Shown here: positions 1-5,096 of the stretch, one piece after another
How the letters are laid out: every line of letters begins with the position of its first letter
How positions within the stretch are numbered: the first letter of the stretch is position 1
From: Verrucomicrobiia bacterium
Lineage (GTDB): Bacteria; Verrucomicrobiota; Verrucomicrobiia; Limisphaerales; Palsa-1400
Reading direction: 5' to 3'
Assembly: GCA_025934545.1 (NCBI GenBank)
Contig: JAICXV010000243.1
Location: forward strand, 1-5,096
Length of the DNA: 5,096 bases
Made by a program: the position numbers and the translations under genes
The notes under the pieces: generated by a model
Told to the model about the DNA's origin: nothing
Database searches by the model: none
What the model saw: only the letters and a program-made list of their open reading frames with translations

Positions 1-27
1 ACACCTATCACTTTCCAAAGAAAATGA
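1..27 (+). CDS. Possible last codons of an upstream gene (perhaps oxidase subunit II)
   Basis: Reading from base 1, eight sense codons (T-P-I-T-F-Q-R-K) run into a TGA at 25-27, which overlaps the ATG of the subunit I gene in an ATGA arrangement. The same ATGA junction is seen later between subunits III and IV, so this would fit the house style of the operon. By family knowledge, the gene before subunit I in such operons is usually subunit II (ctaC). Eight codons are too few to identify anything, and the frame could be open by chance. The other two frames are also open over this stretch. Confidence 0.25.
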   Translation, partial: TPITFQRK

Positions 28-1679
28 ACGCGACCGATCAGTTGAGCACATGGAAAGCGTTCGTCCAGGACGAACCGCCAAAACATTATCTGTCCGAAGA
101 GCGCACCCTCAAAGGTTGGTTGCTGACCACGGATCACAAACGCATCGGGCTGCTCTACTTATTCTCGATCCTTTTTTACTTCGCCATCGCCGCCATTGCG
201 GCAGCGTTAATGCGCATCGAACTCCTCACCCCGGCTGGCGACCTCGTCACATCTGAAACTTACAATCGTCTTTTCACCATTCACGGGACACTCATGGTTT
301 GGTTCTTTCTCATTCCGTCGATCCCCGCCGTCCTGGGAAATTTCGTGCTACCGATGATGATTGGCGCGCGCGACGTCGCCTTTCCGCGGCTGAATTTGTT
401 TAGCTGGTATCTGTTTAATATCGGCGGGATGTTCGCAATCTACTCGGTCGTGTTCGGAGGCGCCGACACCGGTTGGACATTTTACACGCCATACAGCAGC
501 ACTTACTCGAACTCACATGTTACGACACTTGCAGCCGGGGTTTTCATCACCGGATTTAGCTCAATCATCACCGGCTTAAATTTTATAGTCACAGTTCACA
601 AATTGCGCGCGCCGGGGCTGACGTGGTTTCGTTTGCCGTTGTTTATTTGGTCAATGTATTCGACCAGCGTTATCATGGTGCTAGCCACTCCAGTCCTGGC
701 GATGACGCTCGCGCTGATGTCGATCGAACGACTTTGGGGCGTCGGTATTTTCGATCCTCGACTCGGCGGCGACCCGGTGCTCTTCCAACACATGTTCTGG
801 TTCTACTCGCATCCCGCCGTTTACATCATGATTCTGCCTGGGATGGCGGTCGTCAGCGAAGTGATCACGTGTTTCTCTCGAAAGTCCATCTTCGGATACG
901 AATTTGTCGCCTTCTCCTCCGTTGCTATCGCCATCCTTGGCTTTCTCGTGTGGGGCCATCACATGTTCGTCGCCGGACAATCGGTTTTCGCTGGAATCGT
1001 TTTTTCACTGTTGAGTTACCTCGTCGCTGTGCCCTCTGCGATCAAAGTTTTCAACTGGACGATGACGCTTTATCGCGGATCGATTTCATTTGAGACGCCG
1101 ATGATCTACGTACTCGGTTTCATTGGCCTTTTTACCATTGGTGGTTTGACTGGACTTTTTCTCGCCGCGCTTGGATTCGATGTGCATGTCACCGACACCT
1201 ACTTTGTCGTCGCCCATTTTCACTACATCATGGTTGGCGGCATGGTGCTGGCCTTTCTGGGCGGCCTTCATTATTGGTGGCCGAAAATCACGGGTCGAAT
1301 GTATCCCGAAAAACTCGGTCAACTCGCCGCGTTGGTTTCGTTCATTGGTTTTAACCTGACGTTCTTCCCGCAATTTATCGTCGGTTATCTGGGAATGCCG
1401 CGACGTTACCATGCCTATTCACCCGAGTTTCAGATTTATAATGTGCTCTCGACGGCTGGCGCTTCCATCCTCGGCGCCGCCTACATTCTTCCGTGCATAT
1501 ATCTGATTTGGTCGCTCAAACACGGCAAGCGCGCGCCCCAAAATCCGTGGAACGCCACCGGACTCGAATGGCAAACCACATCCCCGCCTGACAAACATAA
1601 TTTCAAGGAACCGCCGATCGTCACAGGCCCACCCTACCAATACTGTCCCGAAGCCGAGGAGGAAATGGTTCATGGATAG
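24..1679 (+). CDS. ctaD: Cytochrome c oxidase subunit I, A2-type heme-copper oxidase
   Basis: This is the catalytic, proton-pumping subunit of an aa3/caa3-type terminal oxidase, which reduces O2 to water in the cytoplasmic membrane. The 551 residues contain about twelve hydrophobic segments, spanning roughly residues 41-498, as expected for the family. Visible ligands are H87 (TIHGT) and H400 for the low-spin heme, H398 for the high-spin heme (AHFHY), and H263, H312 and H313 for CuB. Y267 is the tyrosine expected to be cross-linked to H263. K341 (VPSAIK) matches the K-channel lysine and D117 (GARDVAFPR) the D-channel entry aspartate. The usual HPEVY glutamate is absent: the motif is YSHPAVY at 261-267, which is the A2 subfamily signature. 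The start is the first ATG in the window; it has no clear Shine-Dalgarno sequence, and the frame is open upstream to base 1, so a longer N-terminus cannot be excluded. The gene overlaps the next by 8 bases. Confidence 0.97.
   Translation: MNATDQLSTWKAFVQDEPPKHYLSEERTLKGWLLTTDHKRIGLLYLFSILFYFAIAAIAAALMRIELLTPAGDLVTSETYNRLFTIHGTLMVWFFLIPSIPAVLGNFVLPMMIGARDVAFPRLNLFSWYLFNIGGMFAIYSVVFGGADTGWTFYTPYSSTYSNSHVTTLAAGVFITGFSSIITGLNFIVTVHKLRAPGLTWFRLPLFIWSMYSTSVIMVLATPVLAMTLALMSIERLWGVGIFDPRLGGDPVLFQHMFWFYSHPAVYIMILPGMAVVSEVITCFSRKSIFGYEFVAFSSVAIAILGFLVWGHHMFVAGQSVFAGIVFSLLSYLVAVPSAIKVFNWTMTLYRGSISFETPMIYVLGFIGLFTIGGLTGLFLAALGFDVHVTDTYFVVAHFHYIMVGGMVLAFLGGLHYWWPKITGRMYPEKLGQLAALVSFIGFNLTFFPQFIVGYLGMPRRYHAYSPEFQIYNVLSTAGASILGAAYILPCIYLIWSLKHGKRAPQNPWNATGLEWQTTSPPDKHNFKEPPIVTGPPYQYCPEAEEEMVHG
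1656..1662 (+). promoter_or_regulatory. Strong Shine-Dalgarno sequence for subunit III
   Basis: GAGGAGG lies inside the last codons of the subunit I gene, nine bases before the ATG at 1672. It supports that start over the in-frame alternatives further down and lets ribosomes reload at the 8-base overlap. It stands out because the starts of subunits I and IV, the nitroreductase and the ferredoxin show no comparable site. Confidence 0.75.
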
Positions 1680-2316
1680 CGCGTCTCCAACCTTAGCGAT
1701 GCCCTATGAGGAAATGCCGCAGCAAAAACAGGCGGCGACACTTGGCATGTGGGCATTTCTCTCGACCGAAATCCTTTTCTTCGGTGTGATGTTCGTGGCT
1801 TATATTGTCTACCGCACCATTTTTCCAGAGGCCTTCGCTCTGGCAAGCCATCACACGATTGTGCTTTATGGCACCGTCAACACCGCCATCCTTCTCACCA
1901 GCAGTTTAACGATGGCCCTGGCTGTTCATGCGGCCAAAGAAGGGAACAACAAGCTCGTTGTCAGATTCATCGCCATCACGATCCTCTTTGCGCTCGCATT
2001 CCTCGTCATCAAAGGCTTCGAATATCACGACGACCTCGATGAACATCTCTGGCCGGGTCCACATTTCAAACCGGAACTCCCGCACGCTTCGCAAATCTTT
2101 TGGATTCTCTATTGGATCATGACGGGCGTCCATGCTGTGCACGTCACGGTTGGAGTCGGCGTCATGTCGTTTATTGCTCGAATGGCGGCCAAACGCAAGT
2201 ACTCGCCGGAATACCATACTCCCGTGGAAATGACCGGGCTCTATTGGCACTTCGTCGACATCATTTGGATTTTCCTGTATCCCCTGCTCTACCTCATCAA
2301 CCGCTATTCCGCATGA
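1672..2316 (+). CDS. ctaE: Cytochrome c oxidase subunit III
   Basis: This is a membrane subunit of the heme-copper oxidase complex. It holds no redox centre; in the family it stabilises subunit I and supports proton uptake. The 214 residues form five hydrophobic segments (about 24-50, 62-87, 96-117, 140-171 and 189-212). This is the short bacterial form, without the first two helices of the mitochondrial protein. Family landmarks are [13 protein letters not shown] at 25-37 with E33, the membrane glutamate E117 in KGFEY, GVHAVHV at 152-158, and the closing [14 protein letters not shown] at 191-204. The start overlaps the end of subunit I by 8 bases and follows a strong GAGGAGG site. The stop codon overlaps the start of subunit IV in an ATGA, so the three genes are surely co-transcribed. 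Confidence 0.96.
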   Translation: MDSASPTLAMPYEEMPQQKQAATLGMWAFLSTEILFFGVMFVAYIVYRTIFPEAFALASHHTIVLYGTVNTAILLTSSLTMALAVHAAKEGNNKLVVRFIAITILFALAFLVIKGFEYHDDLDEHLWPGPHFKPELPHASQIFWILYWIMTGVHAVHVTVGVGVMSFIARMAAKRKYSPEYHTPVEMTGLYWHFVDIIWIFLYPLLYLINRYSA

Positions 2317-2618
2317 ACACAACTCACGTTCCAAAAAAACTCTACTTTGGTGTTTGGGTCGCCCTACTCATTTTGTTGTTCGCGACGTGGGCAGCCGCTG
2401 AATTAAATCTCGGCGTCTTTAACAATGTCGTCGCGCTCGGCATTGCCTTTGCCAAGATGGCGCTGGTCCTCCTGTTTTTCATGCACGTCAAATATGAAAA
2501 ACGGCTGACATGGGTCTTTGTTGCTGCCGGGTTTATTTGGCTGGTGATCATGTTTGGCTACATTTTGGGCGATTACCTGACGCGCTCCACGTCACCAAAT
2601 CTGCTCAAAGTCTATTAA
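2313..2618 (+). CDS. ctaF: Cytochrome c oxidase subunit IV (prokaryotic COX4 family)
   Basis: This is a small accessory membrane subunit of the bacterial oxidase complex. It has 101 residues with three hydrophobic segments (about 11-29, 36-57 and 66-87). The motif FFMHVKYEKRLTW at 55-67, between the second and third helices, is typical of the prokaryotic subunit IV family (called ctaF, coxD or cyoD-like). The reading frame is open further upstream, inside subunit III, but the ATG at 2313 is preferred: it gives the usual family length and an ATGA overlap with the subunit III stop, and the upstream residues do not look like this family. No Shine-Dalgarno sequence is visible, so translation is probably coupled to subunit III. 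Its TAA overlaps the stop codon of the opposing nitroreductase gene, so the operon appears to end here. Confidence 0.92.
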   Translation: MNTTHVPKKLYFGVWVALLILLFATWAAAELNLGVFNNVVALGIAFAKMALVLLFFMHVKYEKRLTWVFVAAGFIWLVIMFGYILGDYLTRSTSPNLLKVY

Positions 2619-3223
2619 CGCGCCAGCGTCCCGCCGAACGGCCCCTCGCAAACAGTCTGTTGAACCGGACGCCGTCCACTCGGTTTTTCGCGCTCGCGCA
2701 ATTCGGCCGGCAGTTCATCTGGATTGCCAGGGCGCCCAACCGCAAACATGGCGCAAACCGCAAATTCATCAGGCACTTTCAAAACCGTGCGCGCCTTTTC
2801 AAAATGAAATCCAGCCATGCCATGTGCGACAAGTCCCATACGGGCCGTTTGCAGAGCAAGATTCTCCCAAGCTGACCCCGCGTCGAAAAGATGCACCGGA
2901 TTCGGTTTGCCGTTGTGCGTAAAAACTTTTCGCGCGAGCACAACACAAAGCAGCGCCGCGTGTTTGCACCACGCCTGATTCGTTTCCATCAATAAATCCA
3001 AAAACGTCTGAAAGTGAGCTGTTTCACGGCGACCGTAGAGGAAACGCCATTCCTGCTCGTTGTAGGTAGACGGCGCCCAGCGCGCAGCCTCAAACAAGCT
3101 CATGATCTCCGAGTCACTCAGCGATTCCCCACTCATCGCACGTGGCGACCAGCGTTTTATAAATAAAGGTTCAATCGGATAATCCGCTTTGCGGTGCTCC
3201 TCGGCATTCGGTAGCTTGCTCAT
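2615..3223 (-). CDS. Nitroreductase-family FMN oxidoreductase
   Basis: This is a probable soluble flavoprotein that uses NAD(P)H to reduce nitro compounds, quinones or similar acceptors. The true substrate cannot be read from the sequence. The 202-residue length is normal for the family. Landmarks are RWSPRAM at 24-30, which matches the N-terminal FMN-phosphate-binding segment, the AARWAPSTYNEQEWRF block at 47-61, the helix GSAWENLALQTARMGL at 116-131 followed by VAHGMAGF, and the tail VGRPG...LREREKPSGRRP at 162-186. The last two are typical of the branch annotated simply as nitroreductase family protein. The ATG start is followed closely by the conserved fold, but no Shine-Dalgarno sequence is visible. 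The gene converges on subunit IV of the oxidase with a 4-base overlap of stop codons, and diverges from the ferredoxin gene across 17 bases. A function linked to that ferredoxin is possible but unproven. Confidence 0.9.
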   Translation of the reverse strand: MSKLPNAEEHRKADYPIEPLFIKRWSPRAMSGESLSDSEIMSLFEAARWAPSTYNEQEWRFLYGRRETAHFQTFLDLLMETNQAWCKHAALLCVVLARKVFTHNGKPNPVHLFDAGSAWENLALQTARMGLVAHGMAGFHFEKARTVLKVPDEFAVCAMFAVGRPGNPDELPAELREREKPSGRRPVQQTVCEGPFGGTLAR

Positions 3224-3240
3224 GCAAACGAATTTAGCGC

Positions 3241-3621
3241 ATGTCTTCTGTAAAACAAAACGACGAACTGGCCGCGGCAGTAGAAACCTACGGACTAAAG
3301 GAATATAAACGCCACATTTTTCTGTGCGCCGATCAATCCGTTCCGAAATGTTGTTCCAAAGAGCAAGGACTCGAGTCGTGGGAATATCTTAAACGCCGAC
3401 TGAAGGAGCTTAATCTGTCTGGAGCAGAAAACGTTGTTTACCGAACCAAGGCCAATTGTTTGCGCGTTTGTATTAAAGGCCCAATTGCCGTCGTTTATCC
3501 CGAAGCCGTTTGGTACCACTCATGCACTCCAACCGTTTTGGAGCGAATCATCCAGGAGCATTTGATCAGCGGTCGCGTGGTGGAAGAGTTCTTGTTCGCT
3601 CACAACGAACAGATCGGCTGA
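3241..3621 (+). CDS. Small [2Fe-2S] ferredoxin of the thioredoxin-like fold
   Basis: This is a probable soluble one-electron carrier of the thioredoxin-like [2Fe-2S] ferredoxin family, related to the cluster domain of complex I subunit NuoE. Of the 126 residues, the core starts at RHIFLC (24-29) and continues through PKCC (35-38), [21 protein letters not shown] (68-88) and [21 protein letters not shown] (91-111). Likely cluster ligands are C29, C37 or C38, C73 and C77; C95 is a further cysteine near the conserved CTP. The spacing from C29 to C37/C38 is only 7-8 residues, shorter than the roughly 12 in classical members. An in-frame TAG at 3235-3237 makes the ATG at 3241 the first possible ATG start. 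No Shine-Dalgarno sequence is seen. The gene is divergent from the nitroreductase and ends 47 bases before the stop of the opposing repeat-protein gene. Its partner is unknown. Confidence 0.88.
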   Translation: MSSVKQNDELAAAVETYGLKEYKRHIFLCADQSVPKCCSKEQGLESWEYLKRRLKELNLSGAENVVYRTKANCLRVCIKGPIAVVYPEAVWYHSCTPTVLERIIQEHLISGRVVEEFLFAHNEQIG

Positions 3622-3668
3622 CGGTGTGGCGGTGCGAACGTTTGCTGATTTCTCGCTGACGTCGGCTA

Positions 3669-4301
3669 TCACCGATTCTGCCGGGAATCGCGTCGATGCG
3701 CGGGCGCTTGAGCCCCTGCTGCTTCGTTCAACGGATTTTGCGTTTGGTTAGTGACGACTGCGACCCCAGGCGCTTCAATCAACCCATTTTGCGCGCGGAA
3801 GTTAGTTATAACCTGCGCTCCAGGATTCACCGTTATATTGGTTTGCAACACCCGTGGAACCAAGGGAGCGAACCCGGGAAACCCACTTTGATTTCCCGAA
3901 GCCACTTGTTGTCGATCGAGTCCGCGCGTGTCGTTGACGGCGAATTGCACGCCGTCGGGCAGCACAATCGTCACATGAGCGGCGTGCGGAAAGGCAAACG
4001 TGACATTTCCGTGCACCTGCGACGGGTCAATTGTCACATTTTCTTCGTCGCCGAGTTGGTTTCGTTCCGTGGGAAACGCAGAGTGCACATCCGCTGCTGG
4101 ATGTGTATCGCCAAAGTCCGCGGGATGCGTATTGCCAAAATCCGCTGGATGGGTGTTCCCCATGTTCGCCGGGTGCGCGTTGTCAATCGCTGCCGGGTGC
4201 GCATTATGCGTCGGTGACGGCGCAAGGACTCGCGGCAAAACAAACGGCGTCGCCGCCGCCAATAAAGTCATCGTGAAAACCATTCTCCCGGATGTGTGCA
4301 T
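3669..4301 (-). CDS. Putative exported protein with His-Pro-Ala octapeptide repeats
   Basis: I do not recognise this 210-residue protein as a member of a known family. Residues 1-27 resemble a signal peptide: R6, a hydrophobic stretch at 8-23 and a possible V-L-A cleavage site at 25-27, although a proline follows it. The protein may therefore be exported or anchored. Residues 30-69 are five exact-length tandem octapeptides with the consensus xxx[N/D][A/T]HPA, which places histidines at 35, 43, 51, 59 and 67. The rest (about 84-195) is rich in Asn, Val, Thr and Gln, with short alternating patterns such as NVTFAF, HVTIVLPDGVQFAV and TNITVNPGAQVI that suggest beta structure. A short basic tail (HRRDSRQNR) closes it. 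The ATG has a strong GGAGGG site six bases upstream; M7 is a weaker alternative start. The protein has no cysteine. The coding potential is supported by the in-frame repeats, the signal-like N-terminus and the ribosome site. Confidence 0.72.
   Translation of the reverse strand: MHTSGRMVFTMTLLAAATPFVLPRVLAPSPTHNAHPAAIDNAHPANMGNTHPADFGNTHPADFGDTHPAADVHSAFPTERNQLGDEENVTIDPSQVHGNVTFAFPHAAHVTIVLPDGVQFAVNDTRGLDRQQVASGNQSGFPGFAPLVPRVLQTNITVNPGAQVITNFRAQNGLIEAPGVAVVTNQTQNPLNEAAGAQAPAHRRDSRQNR
4095..4214 (-). repeat. Five tandem 24-base repeats encoding an octapeptide
   Basis: Five consecutive 24-base units (4095-4118, 4119-4142, 4143-4166, 4167-4190 and 4191-4214) lie in frame within the exported-protein gene. 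On the + strand each carries a core like (C/G)(T/G)GG(A/G)TG(T/C/G)G(T/C), which encodes the reverse-strand (A/T)HPA. The first two units on the + strand agree at 19 of 24 bases and both encode an Asp-Phe-Gly tripeptide before [N/D]THPA, so they look like the most recent duplication. The other units have drifted more at the bases outside the HPA core. A degenerate sixth copy (ADVHSAFP in the protein) may follow. Confidence 0.85.
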
Positions 4302-4307
4302 AAAAAC

Positions 4308-4313
4308 CCTCCG
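4308..4313 (-). promoter_or_regulatory. Shine-Dalgarno sequence for the repeat-protein gene
   Basis: On the - strand, GGAGGG lies six bases before the ATG at 4301. It decides in favour of this start over M7, and shows that the open frame is probably translated even though the protein has no recognised family. Confidence 0.7.
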
Positions 4314-4317
4314 CTAG

Positions 4318-4346
4318 AAAGTCACCCTCGGAAATCAAACTGTCAA
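4318..4346 (-). promoter_or_regulatory. Candidate sigma70-like promoter for the repeat-protein gene
   Basis: On the - strand a perfect TTGACA hexamer (4341-4346) is followed, after 17 bases, by GACTTT (4318-4323), which is a poor match to TATAAT. The element lies in the 111-base gap downstream of the phosphatase gene and about 17 bases before the start codon. The close position would make a very short leader still containing the GGAGGG site. A TTATAT directly before TTGACA could alternatively be a -10 element with no good -35. The -35 is convincing by eye but the -10 is not. Confidence 0.3.
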
Positions 4347-4412
4347 TATAAGGAGAACGCTGAACCAATTAGAAGTAACCGGTAACGAAGCCCGAGTAAT
4401 CAGAACACCGAG

Positions 4413-5096
4413 TTATTTCAGTTTTCTCGACACTTCCATGCCAACCAAGCAGACGTCGTCGGCAAAATCTGCGCTGCCGGAGAATTGCACGATGTCTTTG
4501 AGAATGGCGTCAAACAAATCCCCGCAAGCGAGCCCGGGATGGTTTTGCACCGCATCAAAAAGCATCTGCTGGCTGAACTGTTCGCCATTGGGCGCCTCGA
4601 CTTCATACAAACCGTCGGTAAAAAGCATCACGGTATCACCAGGCTGAATTTCTTTATGCGACGTCGGATAAACCGTATCTTGAAACAGCCCCAGCGCCGG
4701 CCAGGATTTGCCGTCCGCGCCTTTCAACACTTCGACCACTTTGCTCGAATGAATGAGGAAAGGTCGTGGATGACCTGCATTGGCAAATTGCATTTCACGT
4801 TTTTCCAGATCCGCGACGAGATAAAATGCTGTCGTGAACACAGGCGTGCCCGTTTGTTGCAAAATCGCGCGAAGGTCATGATTAATTCGCGTCAACAGGG
4901 CGCCAGGATCGAGCGCGATCGTGCGCAACTCTTCGACTAAGGCTCGCACCATTGCCGTCACGAGAGCGGAACGAACTCCGTGTCCCATCACGTCGCAAAT
5001 AAACAAACCCGCTTTATTTCCCGCCAGCGGAAGCACATTGAAAAAATCGCCACCGACCTGTCCCGTGGGATGGTAACGATGGCAGAAGCTGAGCAA
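4413..5096 (-). CDS. SpoIIE/RsbU-type PP2C phosphatase, catalytic domain, 5' end cut off
   Basis: This is the C-terminal 227 residues of a metal-dependent serine/threonine phosphatase of the SpoIIE (PP2C-SIG) type. In characterised relatives these enzymes dephosphorylate an anti-sigma-factor antagonist in a partner-switching pathway and so release a sigma factor or similar output. Metal-binding landmarks are VGGDFF at 14-19 with D17, CDVMGHGV at 34-41 with D35, FTDGLYE at 159-165 with D161, and FADDVCLVG at 211-219 with D213/D214; FANAGHPRPFL at 104-114 is also typical. All key acidic residues are present, so the domain should be active. The first codon at the window edge is an internal TTG (leucine), not a start: the catalytic domain has already begun there and the frame runs off the window. 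The missing part normally carries a sensor or receiver domain, which cannot be judged here. The gene ends with TAA, 111 bases before the repeat-protein gene on the same strand. Confidence 0.93.
   Translation of the reverse strand: MLSFCHRYHPTGQVGGDFFNVLPLAGNKAGLFICDVMGHGVRSALVTAMVRALVEELRTIALDPGALLTRINHDLRAILQQTGTPVFTTAFYLVADLEKREMQFANAGHPRPFLIHSSKVVEVLKGADGKSWPALGLFQDTVYPTSHKEIQPGDTVMLFTDGLYEVEAPNGEQFSQQMLFDAVQNHPGLACGDLFDAILKDIVQFSGSADFADDVCLVGMEVSRKLK

Noticed and set aside
623..1093. + strand open frame of 156 codons inside subunit I
   Set aside because: It lies wholly within the strongly conserved subunit I frame and its translation is Arg/Ser/His-rich without any family resemblance, so it is a shadow.
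2100..2312. Upstream extension of the subunit IV frame into subunit III
   Set aside because: The extra residues are Arg/His-rich and unlike the family. The ATG at 2313 gives the normal length and the ATGA overlap.
1906..2334. - strand open frame of 142 codons opposite subunit III
   Set aside because: It is antisense to a clear membrane-protein gene and its charged translation mirrors hydrophobic codons; no ribosome site or motif supports it.
3221..3243. Inverted repeat CATGC / GCATG around the divergent starts, considered as an operator
   Set aside because: The arms consist mostly of the two start codons themselves (CAT and ATG), so the symmetry is largely forced, and it does not extend further.
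3622..3668. Convergent gap between the ferredoxin and the repeat-protein gene, searched for a shared terminator
   Set aside because: Only scattered direct repeats of GCTGAC/GTCGGCT type are seen; I found no stable stem followed by a T-run on either strand.
3696..4217. Long + strand open frame of 173 codons opposite the repeat-protein gene
   Set aside because: Its translation is arginine-rich and of low quality, as expected for an antisense shadow. The - strand frame has a signal-like start, in-frame octapeptide periodicity and a strong ribosome site.
4373..4388. GTAACCGGTAAC motif as a palindromic binding site
   Set aside because: Only the central ACCGGT is a true palindrome; the outer GTAAC copies are direct, not inverted, and the motif lies far from the start codon.
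5094..5096. TTG at the window edge as the start of the phosphatase
   Set aside because: The catalytic domain is already under way at this point (RYHPTGQVGGDFF follows directly), so the codon is an internal leucine and the gene continues beyond the window.

Overview
The window looks like an ordinary bacterial chromosome fragment of moderate GC content, densely coded, with six clear protein genes and one possible tail of a seventh. The gene families (an A2-type cytochrome c oxidase, a CC-containing [2Fe-2S] thioredoxin-like ferredoxin and a SpoIIE-type phosphatase) and the sparse use of Shine-Dalgarno sequences would fit a Verrucomicrobiota or similar soil/freshwater bacterium. That assignment is an inference, because no rRNA or other phylogenetic marker is present.

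Positions 1-2618 (+ strand) hold the back half of an aa3/caa3-type cytochrome c oxidase operon: subunit I (ctaD), subunit III (ctaE) and subunit IV (ctaF). The genes overlap by 8 and 4 bases. Subunit II (ctaC) is expected just upstream, and the first 27 bases may hold the last codons of such a gene. Together these proteins make the membrane complex that transfers electrons from cytochrome c to oxygen and pumps protons. Subunit I carries the YSHPAVY signature of the A2 subfamily instead of the glutamate-containing HPEVY.

Positions 2615-3621 hold a nitroreductase-family flavoprotein (- strand), whose stop codon overlaps that of ctaF, and a divergent small [2Fe-2S] ferredoxin (+ strand). Their start codons are only 17 bases apart. 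Both are probably redox proteins, but nothing in the sequence proves that they are partners.

Positions 3669-5096 (- strand) hold the catalytic end of a SpoIIE/RsbU-type PP2C serine/threonine phosphatase, cut by the window edge. Downstream of it is a small, unrecognised, probably exported protein with five tandem octapeptide repeats centred on His-Pro-Ala. The 111-base gap between them has a perfect TTGACA hexamer and a strong Shine-Dalgarno sequence before the repeat-protein gene. No RNA genes, insertion sequences or CRISPR arrays were seen, and no gene-free stretch exceeds 300 bases. The repeat protein is the least ordinary element of the window.
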